From positions 5,332,001 to 5,396,000 of the forward strand of contig NC_061127.1 of the NCBI RefSeq assembly GCF_905220365.1: a stretch of 64,000 bases of DNA, in the 5' to 3' direction. This document shows, in pieces, positions 48,339 to 58,794 of the stretch. The notes under the pieces were generated by a model. It did not search any database and was not told the origin of the DNA. It saw only the letters and a list, made by a program, of their open reading frames with translations. This stretch comes from Vanessa cardui (taxonomy: Eukaryota; Arthropoda; Insecta; Lepidoptera; Nymphalidae). Every line of letters begins with the position of its first letter. Position 1 is the first letter of the stretch. The translations under genes and the position numbers were made by a program.

Positions 48339-49660
48339 TTATAATAGAATTATATCCTCCTTCCTTTTTAGTAGTTTACTGAAACAATGTAATTGATTGT
48401 AGCTCTATCTAGCGACAAATCTTATAAACGAAAAGTACACATTACAGACCATGTTACAATTTTATATGCAGCCATTTAGTTTACAACCGATCCGATAGAT
48501 GGCGCTGTAAAGATATTTTATTGACTTAACATTATAGCGCAAAACATTTCTATGAAAAAATATGTATTTAATTTTTATTTTGATTTATTAGGTATTTTTG
48601 CTTAGTTGAGTTTTATGTACATGAAATGTAACTATTTTTTTTAATACTATATTTAACATCTAACGCTCCAACATTGAGCAGTCCTTGTTCTCATATAAAA
48701 GCTTGCGGTTTTCTGATTGATATTCCAAGAACAGAACAAATGGTCACCAATCGTGGTCAAATTTACTTCCTACGTAATTTAGTTAGTTCCTCCAATAGTT
48801 TCAAGACAAATAGATTTAGTTATCTGATAATGCAATATTATGTATTCTAAATTCTATTTTGTATCGTGATCATAAACGAAGATCAAATTGTTACATAGCA
48901 TTTATTATTTTATTCATAGTAAAAATTATATGTGTGACCATCGCTTCAAATGGCAAAAGAACCAACGGCAGAGAGCGGCATTATAAATGTTTTCAATAAT
49001 ACTCTTCATTTTGATAAAGTAAAGATATTATTTTTAATTTCACCATTCCACGCGGTCAAGATTTATACCTTAACTAGTTTTAGTTCATATTTGTATATAT
49101 ATATTTAAGCATTTAATGTTGTTAATTCTTATGTTAATAATGAACATGACTTGTTTGTTTAATATACCTAAAGTTCAACTATCTATATATAACATAAACA
49201 CCTACCTACCTATAACATAAGCGAAAATTTTAGAGAAAGGATAAAGTAATTTCTGGGTTGTTAATGTACCCATTAAACAATTTTTTTTTTTGTACGATGG
49301 AAATCAAAAAATATTATTTTGCAAAGATTGTGTTCCGAACAATTCTCATCTAGACCCTTTTTAAAACATTTGTATTTTTCATATGTCCTGATGTCACTGA
49401 AAGCGAATGTTTGTGTCATCCGAGAGTCCTTTTAAAATTCAATTTGAGAATAAAAAAAACGTCTATTTTTTTAAGGTCTTACACAAAAACCCTCCTCTTT
49501 ACTAAAATAATATATTTATAATTTTTTTTTTTTCTATTTTTTATAAATCTGAATTAGTGTATCTACATATGAACTACGAAAGAATTAAACAATTGATTAT
49601 AAAACATAGCAAATACAAACACAATAAAGATGTTATCTGAATATGTATTTGAACAATAAT

Positions 49661-49929
49661 TTACGGACTACATCGTTTTGTGGACTTAGAGTGTACGCTG
49701 TCCTGATCTCCGTGGGCGGAACATAAGGCTAAAAGTGAATCTAACAGGAGAAAGGCTGCTAGTGCTAACGCACAAACAGCTGCCGCGTGTGCATACCCTC
49801 GACGGGAACAGTAAGGCACATCTCGCCACCAGTGCAGTGTCAGGCCACCGCAAGCCCCATACAACGCGGCGCCGGCAGCTGACCACCACGCGTCGATGTA
49901 AGGGTCAGCCGGCGCGGATATCGCCTCAC
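49661..49929 (-). CDS. Exon 3b: homologous last exon of the four-helix family (alternative end or third paralogue)
   Basis: Open for 89 codons to TAA at 49661-49663. Entered in phase 1 at AACAAG|GT, so it would splice in frame to exon 54869-54992 exactly as exon 50252-50505 does. It reads GEAISAPADPYIDAWWSAAG, ALYGACGGLTLHWW and AFLLLDSLLALCSAHG. The last-exon relative at 50252 starts GEMVFAPLD and has GILGIGLFSVSGGLVL and LMLFDLSLAY at the same places. It gives helices three and four plus a polar tail. It is markedly GC- and Ala-rich. The pyrimidine tract before the acceptor is weak. I found no exons 1-2 belonging only to this exon. It could be a mutually exclusive last exon of the 50252-55905 gene, or the surviving end of a third gene whose 5' exons lie in the introns or outside the window. 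Confidence 0.65.
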
Positions 49930-50186
49930 CTTGTTAATACAACTTTCATTAGGTTGAATCACATTAGCCGGTTTTATCAATCTTAATAGGTTCTATAGAT
50001 AACCTTGTTTTTAAAGTCAACTTAGAATAATGAAATCTCTAAAACATTTTAATAACATAAGGGCAACACTTGTAAATAAATAAATAAAAAAAAACAAAAC
50101 AAAGAAGAACTCAAGACGTTGTAAGTACCTAAACGGACGGTGGCTTATCAGGAAATAAAACTACATTTAAGAAGCCGCATTTATAC

Positions 50187-50192
50187 TTTATT
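50187..50192 (-). terminator. Poly(A) signal of paralogue 2
   Basis: AATAAA on the - strand 60 nt after the stop of exon 3a. It lies between exon 3a and exon 3b, so use of exon 3b would require skipping this whole terminal exon. Confidence 0.55.
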
Positions 50193-50251
50193 AAGATTTT
50201 CTGTTCAGTCTAAAATTAGCAGTGTAAAATAATTACGATACAACTCGACAC

Positions 50252-50505
50252 TTACACACTGACGTCTTCATCAAACTGCTCGCTGTCCATGTAAGCGAGG
50301 CTTAAATCGAACAACATCAAGAGAGCGTTGAGAACCGCTAACGATCCGACGATCAAGGCTGCATTATGATCCCCCGTCCGAGGATATATCGAGGTCTTTG
50401 TCCTCGCAGACAGCACTAAGCCACCGCTCACAGAAAACAAGCCGATCCCCAGTATCCCAAAGTACATGTCTTGGACGAGATCGAGAGGCGCGAATACCAT
50501 TTCCC
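50252..50505 (-). CDS. Paralogue 2 exon 3 (3a) and stop
   Basis: The acceptor is ACTTTTAG, entered in phase 1. It encodes EMVFAPLDLVQDMYFGILG and helices three (GLFSVSGGLVL) and four (NALLMLFDLSLAY), and ends in TAA at 50252-50254. Confidence 0.87.
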
Positions 50506-53500
50506 CTAAAAGTAACCTGTTTATATTATACAAAGACAATACCAACTAATATTATAATTTCGAAAGTGAGTTTGTTTGTTACGCTTTCAAGTCTTGAGAC
50601 CTCGTAACTACTCGACCGATCGTCGTTAAATTTTGCATACACATCGTTGGCGAACAGAATTTTTCATGTTATTCGTTTTGTACCCAATTGTACCGACTTT
50701 AGTAAAAAGCACGCATGTCTCTCGTCATGTTCTATAAATAATACCGAAATATAATGAAATCGTGTTAAGTTTGGAGTATAAATGCGACTTTTTGAATGTT
50801 ATTTATTTCCGTACATATAAATATAGATCTAGTTAGTTAGCTACCTAAATACCTCTTGGCTATGAAAATCAAAGAATAGCAGGGAATTTCACAAAACCAA
50901 ACACTTTTATTACTTTAAAGCAGGGACTTAAATATCGATAAAAACACAGTAACGTTTTCTCTGCAAGTGCAAGATAACGTTATATTTGAGAGAAACGGTA
51001 CATAAAAACGATATTTTGCTATGCTTTGTATGTGTATAACGTTTAAATTACGTTACGATACCTTTCTAAATTAAACGTTTCTAAAATATCGTTATAAAAA
51101 ATAATAACGTTATTATTTATTGTTCTTTGCCATATATTTTACTCAATGCTGTTTACTCTCTTTTTCGTATTTTTTATCGAGCGTCGTATATAAAGCAATA
51201 GCGTACGTTTTGTGATCGTCAGCGCAGCAATTTAACTGAGACAAGATTTGACTTAAGGAACTAGTGACCAGCTCTGAGTTTGTTTAAAATAATTTATAAA
51301 TCTTTTGTATTTTCTCTAAATTATAATAAAATCTTTAGCTATATGCGTTACGTAGTTAACAACCGTTTTCGATATCCTATATGTCTATTTTTTTTTACTA
51401 GAGATAGAAGTTTTTCGTAAATAAATATTTTGTTAGGGGCTAATTTCAAACACCTATCGTTAATAAATGGATCCGCAGATTGATATAATATTGGAACCAG
51501 TTAACTAAGCCAACTTGATAACTTTACTTATTAAAAAATCGCTCGCGATTACTTATTAACGTTAATTAGTTCCGCGCGATCCTAATGTTATATAACGTAT
51601 TGATACCATTTTAATATTTCTTTTGCAAACAATTTTTCAAATATCTGATTTAAATATAGATACCATAGCAATACAAATATTTAATACTGAATTGAAAGAA
51701 AGAAAAGAAAGAAGACGAACACTAGTTATTATAATCGAACTAATCAGAAAGCATGAAAAAGAAAAAAAAATGTACTTGTATGTTATTCTAAACTAAGTAA
51801 TAAAAAAAAAAACTTTTTACCGAACAAAATAAGTTGCAGTAAGAAGTAGCATATTTTAACGTCCAAGGTCCAATTGGTTTTATAGAGCTTTTATTCTATT
51901 TAATTATATAATTTCTATAAACTTACATGGTTCTGCAGGATGAGAATTAACTGAAATATCTATGTCTTTTGAAATTTAGGAATGAAGCGAAGTATTTCTC
52001 CTGATAGAATGGACCCGGAAGCAAATAATCGCCCAATATCCCCATCGTTGTTACGGCCTACGAGATCCAATACAGATGAGAAAAATAAGAATAAAACACG
52101 TTTCAGCGTCCAAATATTTAAGCCTGAATGTTGTACTACGCACATATGTGACGATAGAAGAAATGAATACTTTGTCCAATGGAGAATGTTCACTAATTTT
52201 GATTATTAGCGCTCTATATTGTCTGTCAAAATAAAAAATAACAGTGAAAGAATTAATTCGATACGTCAATTAGTTTCCGAGTTATAAGTAAAACAAGTTG
52301 TTACGCACGACGCGGGCTGCCGGTGACGGTGTGACGTCATTGTACAACACGCTCAGTCTGGCTCACTCGGTCCGCCCGCGACTGCGCGCCCGCGCCGTCG
52401 ATATTATACCCAAATACTTTTAAAAATGTCCAGTCCAAATACTAGGAAATCATGTGTTTTGATTAAATGTAAAAATACAACTACCAATTCGCCGGAAAAG
52501 TTGTATTTTGTAGTTCCAAAAGATGTTAAAACGCGAAAAAAGTTGTAAGCGATTAGATCGATAACAATAGCGTATTCATAGTACATATACTTGTATCTCG
52601 TCGCAGAGCTCGATACCATCGAACATGTATTTCTCATCAATATCATGTACTACCTGAGGAGAGGAATAATCAAAGGATACGGTCGACAAAGTAGACGAGG
52701 CGATGGAGGTAATTTATTCCTTTCTGAAAGAAAACTCCAACTAATGTCAATTTTCTATTAGCGAGTTAATGAAAAAGACGAAAAACGTGTCACAAAAAAT
52801 ATTACGAATTTGTATGTCGGAAGATACTGTATCATTTTCATTACAGTAATTTTTCGATATCTTTCACAAGAATAAAAGAAACTTTGCCGTTTCGTAAATT
52901 CAAATCGTTTATAAAAAATACTTTGGTAAAAAAGGCATATTATTCGATACAAGATTTTGAAGATTATAAAAAAGCTTGGAATTAATACCTGTTTCCAGGC
53001 AGGATACATTACATACATATATATATATAATGGTATTTAACTAATATGACTGTATTTTTTAAATATTGAAAAACTGAGTAACTTCTGAGTTTCTTGCCGG
53101 TTCTTCTCGGTAGAATCTACTTTCCGAACCAGTGGTAGCTTCAATTAATTGTTAAATGACGATTCAAAAGTGCTTGTAAAAGCCTACTTGAATAAAGTTT
53201 ATTTTGATTTTAATAGCGAAAAAAATTTTTTTTCTGCCAAAATTCGTGTATTTTTTAACGAAATCTCGATAACGATGATCGATACATGAAAAATGTATAG
53301 GACCTTAATTGTAGATCGTACAAAAAGCAAAAAAAGTATTCCATAAAAAAAATCGTATCTCGATAGGGAACCGAGGAATGATAAAAAGTGATACTAAACG
53401 GTACGCTTCCCGCGCGGCGTGTTGTGAAATGACGTCACAGCACTCGTGCGGCTTTAAGCGGGACTCGATATTTTTCGAAACTTTGAATGCCTATAAAACC

Positions 53501-55905
53501 AAAACTACTAGGTATTTTGAAGTAAAACAAAAACTAGTGTATTTGTATACATACAGGCTTTACTGAAAAAAAAAAATCAAGTGATTTGGTAACATTCTAC
53601 ATTACTAACTGAAGAGCTCAAATATATTAATCCATGTATGAGAACAAGATGCTACATCAAAATACTAAATTTTTTAAATGAGTTGAAAAATTACCATACA
53701 ATAAAATAGAGTTAACGGACACAGAAATAATGCCAGCTAGACATTGCAATCGATTAGAATCAATTAGAAGCAATACTTTATTTTATAAATTATTATATTA
53801 TTATTTTCATTATTAACTGATCAACCAATGCTCGGCATTAAAATAAATAAAAGACGAAAGCTAGGCAGCTAATATTTTTTTATTATTTTTAACAGACACA
53901 ATTTTAGTGGATTTTAAATAATTTATCAATAATTATAAAGAAAGTAGTTACCTTATGTTACGTAACATTCAGTTTTATTACACTTACATGTTTTCAATAG
54001 CCAACTAAGAATGACTTAAAACAAAGTTGTTAAAAAAAATTGAAGAAAGATATTATTTTTTAATTTTTAGTTATTTTACTTAGCAACTGTGAACACCGTG
54101 TAAACAAAATTCTGTCTTTTAAATTGAGTTATTCACTACAATGGATAAATATATAATAACATAGGGTGAATTAACATATATTAAATTATAAAGGACAATT
54201 TAATTAGAAAATTCAACACTAAAAACATAAGAAAGTGTCGTGAGTTTTATCTAAAAAAATATTATAATATAATGTTATAGTGTCAAATTGAACCAACAAA
54301 TTATAGACTACGATAATATTAGCAATTAATTATAGTATTACGATATTATTAGATATATAGTAATACTTCGCAAACGGTTTATGTCTTTATTGTTAAGAAA
54401 TGTCCATGCATTAAAACGTTGCCAGCTTGATTCACGAACCTAGCCTGAGCTATCTAATAGGCCAATGAGATCCTAGCTCGTAAGTCGCGCGTATTCGCGC
54501 ACTTTTGGAAGATAATAAGTTTGGCAACGTCGCCTTTTTATCGTTATATTAACGTTATATTGCCTGTCATTATTTCGTTCTGTTATTTTTAAAACGATAT
54601 AAAAATATTGAAAACGATATGTATGCTGAGGTAACGATACCATTATAACGTTATTATATCGTTATGAATTATGTTATGTGTAACGTTTTAAGTCCCTGCT
54701 TTAAAGACATATCCAGCACCTCCAGTCTACCAGGATATCACAATAATGATTTATCTGTATTTTTATGAAATGTTCGACTCAATTCCCTATTTAATATCAT
54801 TCGAAGTATCGAATATAACAGGTGTCACGTGTGTCGGAAGTATGTTTCAACAATACGTATACGCTTACCAACAATTTCCCCCGAGAGCACGATGATGTAC
54901 CCTACGTACGTCCCTGAACATAACATTAATGTGGGAACATCAGTAAGGTCGTAGCTATAGTGGTGTAAAGTAAGACAGGCTATTGCTAACATCTGCAACA
55001 AAATATTTAAATAAATATATCTGTAAAGATGTCCCCAATATTTAAGGGTCATACAGAGACTTAAATTTTAAATGAAAAATATTTTGTTTATTCCATAATT
55101 TTCAAAACATTTTTAGCTTGATTTGATAAAGAATCTTGCATCTACCTCTGATTTGCCTTTATATAATAATAATATATAAAAATCACTCTTCCTTTGTCCT
55201 TTTCTAAAGTATTTAATGGCCTCTTCAAAAAATTAATTTGAATATAAAAGACACTATACTTCCAAAATTGTATCGAAATATAATTACTACCTGGCTAAAA
55301 CATTTTATACTTTTACACATCAGAAAATATTTGTTATATTTTAGATTGAAGCGAAGATAATTCTGAAGTATCAGACTTCGACTCAATAATAATGAGTAAT
55401 ATGAATTAAAGGGAATTATTTTTAACAGCAACCAATTCCATAAACGGCAAAAATAGACATAAAAAAGTATCAAATTATCTATAATTTTTAGTGTCAAAAG
55501 TAAATCAAAATACCGATGCAATAATAACAAAAACTCACGAATTAGATATCATTTTATGCTTATTAAATGTAGTCCTATAAAATAATACGTATGATAAAGT
55601 ATATTATTTGCCTTTACTATAACTTAGGCACGAATATTATACCATCAATAATATTAAGTAATTTGTAGTTTCATGAAGTCACTTATTATCAATACATCAC
55701 TATAATTATAGGCCTCGTAATTCTGTGAAAGTGTGTCGCGCTATAAATTGAATAAGCCAACATAGCTAATTGATATTTACTATATGATTATATAATGTTA
55801 TTAAAATCAAAACATATAACAAGTTTTAATAAAGTATGTGCTCTAGGAGATCTCTCATGCACTTACCAGTTCAAACAATTTGATTATACATGTAGGTATT
55901 AACAT
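50252..55905 (-). CDS. Four-helix membrane protein, paralogue 2
   Basis: Exons on the - strand: 55867-55905, 54869-54992, 50252-50505. They join to 138 aa plus TAA, with phase 0 then phase 1. The protein starts MLIPTCIIKLFEL, then MLAIACLTLHHYSYDL, aligning with the SIIKFLEL and ALTCSCVALHYHSY of paralogue 1. Four hydrophobic helices are visible, with a short acidic C-terminus (EQFDEDVSV). Exons 3 and 4 of paralogue 1 correspond to a single exon here. The second intron (54868-50506) is mostly a hAT transposon. An AATAAA lies 60 nt past the stop. Like its neighbour it resembles small four-pass junction or MARVEL-type proteins, but the biochemical role is unknown. Confidence 0.83.
50545..50660 (-). 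repeat. Dispersed repeat fragment beside exon 3a
   Basis: The + strand shows TAATATTATAATTTCGAAAG, TGAGTTTGTTTGTTACGCTT and TACTCGACCGATCGTCGTTA, the end blocks of the CGCCCGCGG family. It lies in the intron of paralogue 2. Confidence 0.45.
51982..52209 (+). CDS. Unassigned 75-codon frame inside the hAT element
   Basis: It starts MKRSISPDRMDPEANNRPIS and is Ser/Pro/Arg-rich, then has KPECCTTHICDDRRNEYF near the end. It is preceded by an acceptor-like TTTTGAAATTTAG. It could be a piece of a transposon-encoded protein. No family was recognised, and chance is possible. Confidence 0.25.
   Translation: MKRSISPDRMDPEANNRPISPSLLRPTRSNTDEKNKNKTRFSVQIFKPECCTTHICDDRRNEYFVQWRMFTNFDY
52300..52425 (+). 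promoter_or_regulatory. GC-rich promoter-like segment with CRE motif inside the transposon
   Basis: It contains GTGTGACGTCATTGTACAAC (a TGACGTCA core) and a run of GC-rich sequence directly before the THAP-like ATG. A related segment in inverse orientation lies at 53400-53450 (complement reads TGTGACGTCATTTCACAACA). Confidence 0.35.
52426..52544 (+). pseudogene. THAP-domain first exon of a transposase (remnant)
   Basis: The ATG opens MSSPNTRKSCVLIKCKNT, then SPEKLYFVVPKDVKTRKK. This is the N-terminal half of a THAP zinc finger (Cys-x4-Cys, the F-x-x-PKD turn). The frame hits TAA at 52546-52548. Just before that stop lies a donor-like TT|GTAAGC, so it probably was an exon joined to the rest of the finger. 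The zinc-ligand Cys-x2-His half is not found downstream. A THAP N-terminus is known on some DNA transposases. Confidence 0.5.
52882..53211 (+). repeat. LINE 3' end nested in the hAT element
   Basis: It starts with an undamaged C-terminus of LINE ORF2 (LPFRKFKSFIKNTLVKKAYY, then SIQDFEDYKKAWN and TAA at 52983-52985). The 3' UTR shares all blocks with 26947-27274 and ends AATAAAGTTTATTTTGATTT. A clean stop and open frame suggest a relatively young insertion. Confidence 0.75.
54869..54992 (-). CDS. Paralogue 2 exon 2
   Basis: The acceptor is TTTTGTTGCAG and the donor G|GTAAGC. It encodes MLAIACLTLHHYSYDLTDVP and the second helix GTYVGYIIVLSGEIV. It lies only 170 bp from the edge of the hAT insertion. 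Confidence 0.85.
55867..55905 (-). CDS. Paralogue 2 exon 1
   Basis: Thirteen codons, MLIPTCIIKLFEL, ending at donor CTG|GTAAGT. The start is chosen because the size, phase and IIK-x-x-EL ending match paralogue 1 exon 1. Confidence 0.72.
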
Positions 55906-56557
55906 TTTAGTATATATTTTAGAATAATTAATAGTAAAAATTTTATATCCTAATTATGTGACATCTAATTTTAACAGATAAATAATACGAATGAAATTGA
56001 ATGGTTTATACGTCATACGTCAAATTGTTAACGTAAAAGGTTTTATACTTTTAAATTATTTTTTTAGAACCTAATGTCAGTCATGAGTTGCAAAATTATA
56101 ACAGACTAGGCACTCTAGGTAAGTTTTATGTAAGCCTCTAGTTTAGTTACACGAGACCTCGTAAAAGCCAACATCAAAATCGTGATGAACGTTACGTGAA
56201 CTAACAAAAAGAAGCATTATTTTCTTTTCTATACACAGGACATAAAAAGTTTTCTTATTTTTTAAATGTTAAGAAATTGTTGTAATGTATCCGTAATAAT
56301 GCTTTTAGCACGGCTGTATTAAAGTGAATAACAAGGAAAACGATACCCTACTAGCATAATTAATAAAAAATGTTAGCTTCATTTAACAGGAAAACTTAGA
56401 AGCTTATCGCTTTTTCTGCTCTATCGTAACTGTACCTTTAAAGTTTTATCTATGTAAGAGAATCTTTAACGGATGCTCATTTTTATGAATAATATTATTA
56501 AAAGGAATATTATAACAAATATAGTTTCTTAAGTCAATACTAATAAGTATATACTAT

Positions 56558-56710
56558 GCTATATACTAATATTACATAATGTGAAAGTAACTCTGTCTGT
56601 CTGTTTTGTATAAAGCTTAAACTTGAAGGAAGCATATATGCTACTTTTTTTAACACAACAACTAACAATCTCATAAAAGGCGAGCGAAGTTGCCTACGAT
56701 AATTAGTAAC
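56558..56710 (-). repeat. CGCCCGCGG/ACAGAGTTACTTT repeat fragment
   Basis: The + strand shows TACATAATGTGAAAGTAACT, CTGTCTGTCTGTTTTGTATA, AGCTTAAACTTGAAGGAAGC and GGCGAGCGAAGTTGCCTACG. It is a shortened copy of the family. Confidence 0.5.
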
Positions 56711-58746
56711 AAAGATTTTTATGATACAAAATTCGACTGCAAGTTACACAATCACCAATTAAAACTTTAATATTTAAATAAAATTACGAATTTTTACTGT
56801 TAAACTTTGTGGATTATCTCCTCGTAACTGGACTTTATTTTTGACACTTAATTATCCTAAAGTCTCCAATTTACGTTCGTGTAATAATTCCGTTTATTTA
56901 AATATCGCTGTGCTTTATTAATGTATTCACTTGTTTTCACCTTAATTATTTTAGTTTTGTTTAAGTTTAAATCTCAACTAGTTTCGTATTTAACGAAGGC
57001 AAGGAGTTTTATGGTGCAGTAAAAGTTAAGTGGAAATAACCGGCGCGTTTCTAGATTTATTCGCTTAACATTTAAACTTGCTATCGTTAAGTGTAAAGGT
57101 TAGAATCTATATTAATTTAGTTATATGAATTAATCAGCGTCCGTTAATTTATTGCAGTTGCAACATGTGGAACACAAATGGTTAATTATTATTATTTGCT
57201 ATTTATGTAGTGGATATTCAGATTATCGAAAATAGAAATATACATACTTCTAACATTATCAACATCTACACGCAAACTTCAGTCTCGTGAAGTCACTTAA
57301 ATATCCGTATATCCTAATATCCCGTATTTATTAACTGTAATAATAACAAAAATAATTTTGTTAAGTTAAAACCTTATAATCAAAATAAAGTATCGATATA
57401 TTGAAAACAATTTTTCCAATATTCCAATCCCAGCACCGCTGAATGCTTATAATCTTTAATATAGTGGGTTATGAAGGAAAAATATATCAACTAAACCTGA
57501 ATTCCAGATACAGGACTATCACATAGATATTAATGAAATTGTTTTGAAGTTACTGAATCGAAACCTCCTCTTTAAGAGAGGATTCCCTATGCGAATCAAT
57601 GATACGCACAGACTTTTTTTTTATTTTACAGTAAATCATTTTTAAATTTATATAATAATTGCTTTAAAATTATTAAATATCTTAATATTAAAGAAGTCAT
57701 ATATTAATGGTATGTTACAACATAAATCGAAAAGATTAATTATTACTTTATAAAATGCTACCAGATTAATTTTAGTTATTAAATGAGATTAGGGAATGCG
57801 TTAAAATTAATATGGTTTACTTTCATTGGTTTATCATTATTATATATTTATTATAGTTATCAATAAATTATAAAAATACGATAATTAAATATGCCTTTTT
57901 TGCTGCTAGCCGAATGAAAAAAAAAACACTTTTTAAATTGGTATAAATAATAAGCCTTGATAGGTTATTTAAAAATAAATTTCCAACTTTTCTATTCATT
58001 ACATTGCCAAGACTAGAATTACATTTTTAATATTTCATTTTGAAGCGGGATTAAATCGGCGACAAAATGGACCACTAAGCGATGATAAAATTTGCATGAT
58101 AAACGAATAGTCTTTCTCTTAAAAGTTGAATATTTTTAGTACATAATTGTATAAAAAAATATAGAGATACAGAGTATTAGATGTCGTATTAAATAATATA
58201 ATCATTATAACAAACATGAAGAATGGTAATCGAATGTAGACGTTTTTGTATTTCATTCCCTTTAAAGCCGATGAGAGTTATAAACCATTTCAAAACAGTT
58301 CAATCTATTCGATACAATTCTCTGGAGGATCCGTTGAACTTTAGCTGTATATTTATTTATTTATTATTAAATATCAATTAAGGTTGTTCAATAGATAGAA
58401 GACGTCTGTTCAAGTTAAATCAAATGATATTTTGTCAATTGTTTTCCGAATCAATAAAATTATCTTTGGCTTGGCGATGAAAAAAATAAGGAAACTTGAA
58501 TGTGTCGTATGTATTTTTGCCATATATTACCAATCAACCCGTACTAGATCAGCTTGATAAAATCAACTCTATACCATATAGTGTGCTATTGAGTGGAACC
58601 AGGTTTACCTTTCTTTTATTTATATTTGGGAAATTTAGATTCTTTATCTTTATTATTTTTCATATAATTCATTAAAAATAACACTTAGTGTCTATCCAGA
58701 TTTGTATGAGGCTTTTTAGATAATGTTGTGTTCAACGTAACGTTCA

Positions 58747-58794
58747 AAAGACTTAGTTATACCTATATTGTTATGTAGGTATAACTAAGTCTTT
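58747..58794. repeat. Perfect 19 bp inverted repeat (hairpin)
   Basis: AAAGACTTAGTTATACCTA (58747-58765) is exactly complementary to 58776-58794, with a 10 bp loop. It stands in otherwise unremarkable AT-rich DNA. Confidence 0.9.

Larger units (their letters stand above)
43741..49660. other. Intergenic region between the two four-helix loci
   Basis: No gene was recognised. It holds a perfect-arm hairpin (44830-44886), an old SINE (45074-45292), a truncated SINE (46521-46732), an imperfect inverted repeat (47351-47500) and a dispersed repeat (48112-48338). The open frame 44318-44599 begins at TTG and has no recognisable domain. Confidence 0.5.
50921..54698. mobile_element. hAT-type transposon, 3778 bp, inserted in paralogue 2 intron
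   Basis: The ends are CAGGGACTTAAA and its exact complement TTTAAGTCCCTG. They are flanked by identical 8 bp direct repeats CTTTAAAG at 50913-50920 and 54699-54706, a hAT hallmark. Both ends carry many AACGTT/ATAACGTTAT/TATCGTTAT motifs over about 200 bp, typical of subterminal transposase binding sites. Inside are a THAP-like first exon (52426-52544), a small unassigned frame (51982-52209) and a nested LINE tail (52882-53211). No intact transposase or dimerisation domain was found, so the copy looks non-autonomous. Confidence 0.85.

Noticed and set aside
17294..49540. Poly-A and poly-T runs of 10-14 bases scattered through the window
   Set aside because: Ordinary low-complexity runs in AT-rich DNA without element ends or repeats of a longer unit.
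49686..49986. Other frames across the GC-rich exon 3b
   Set aside because: Only one frame keeps homology to helices 3-4 of the paralogue; the others are GC-driven open frames.
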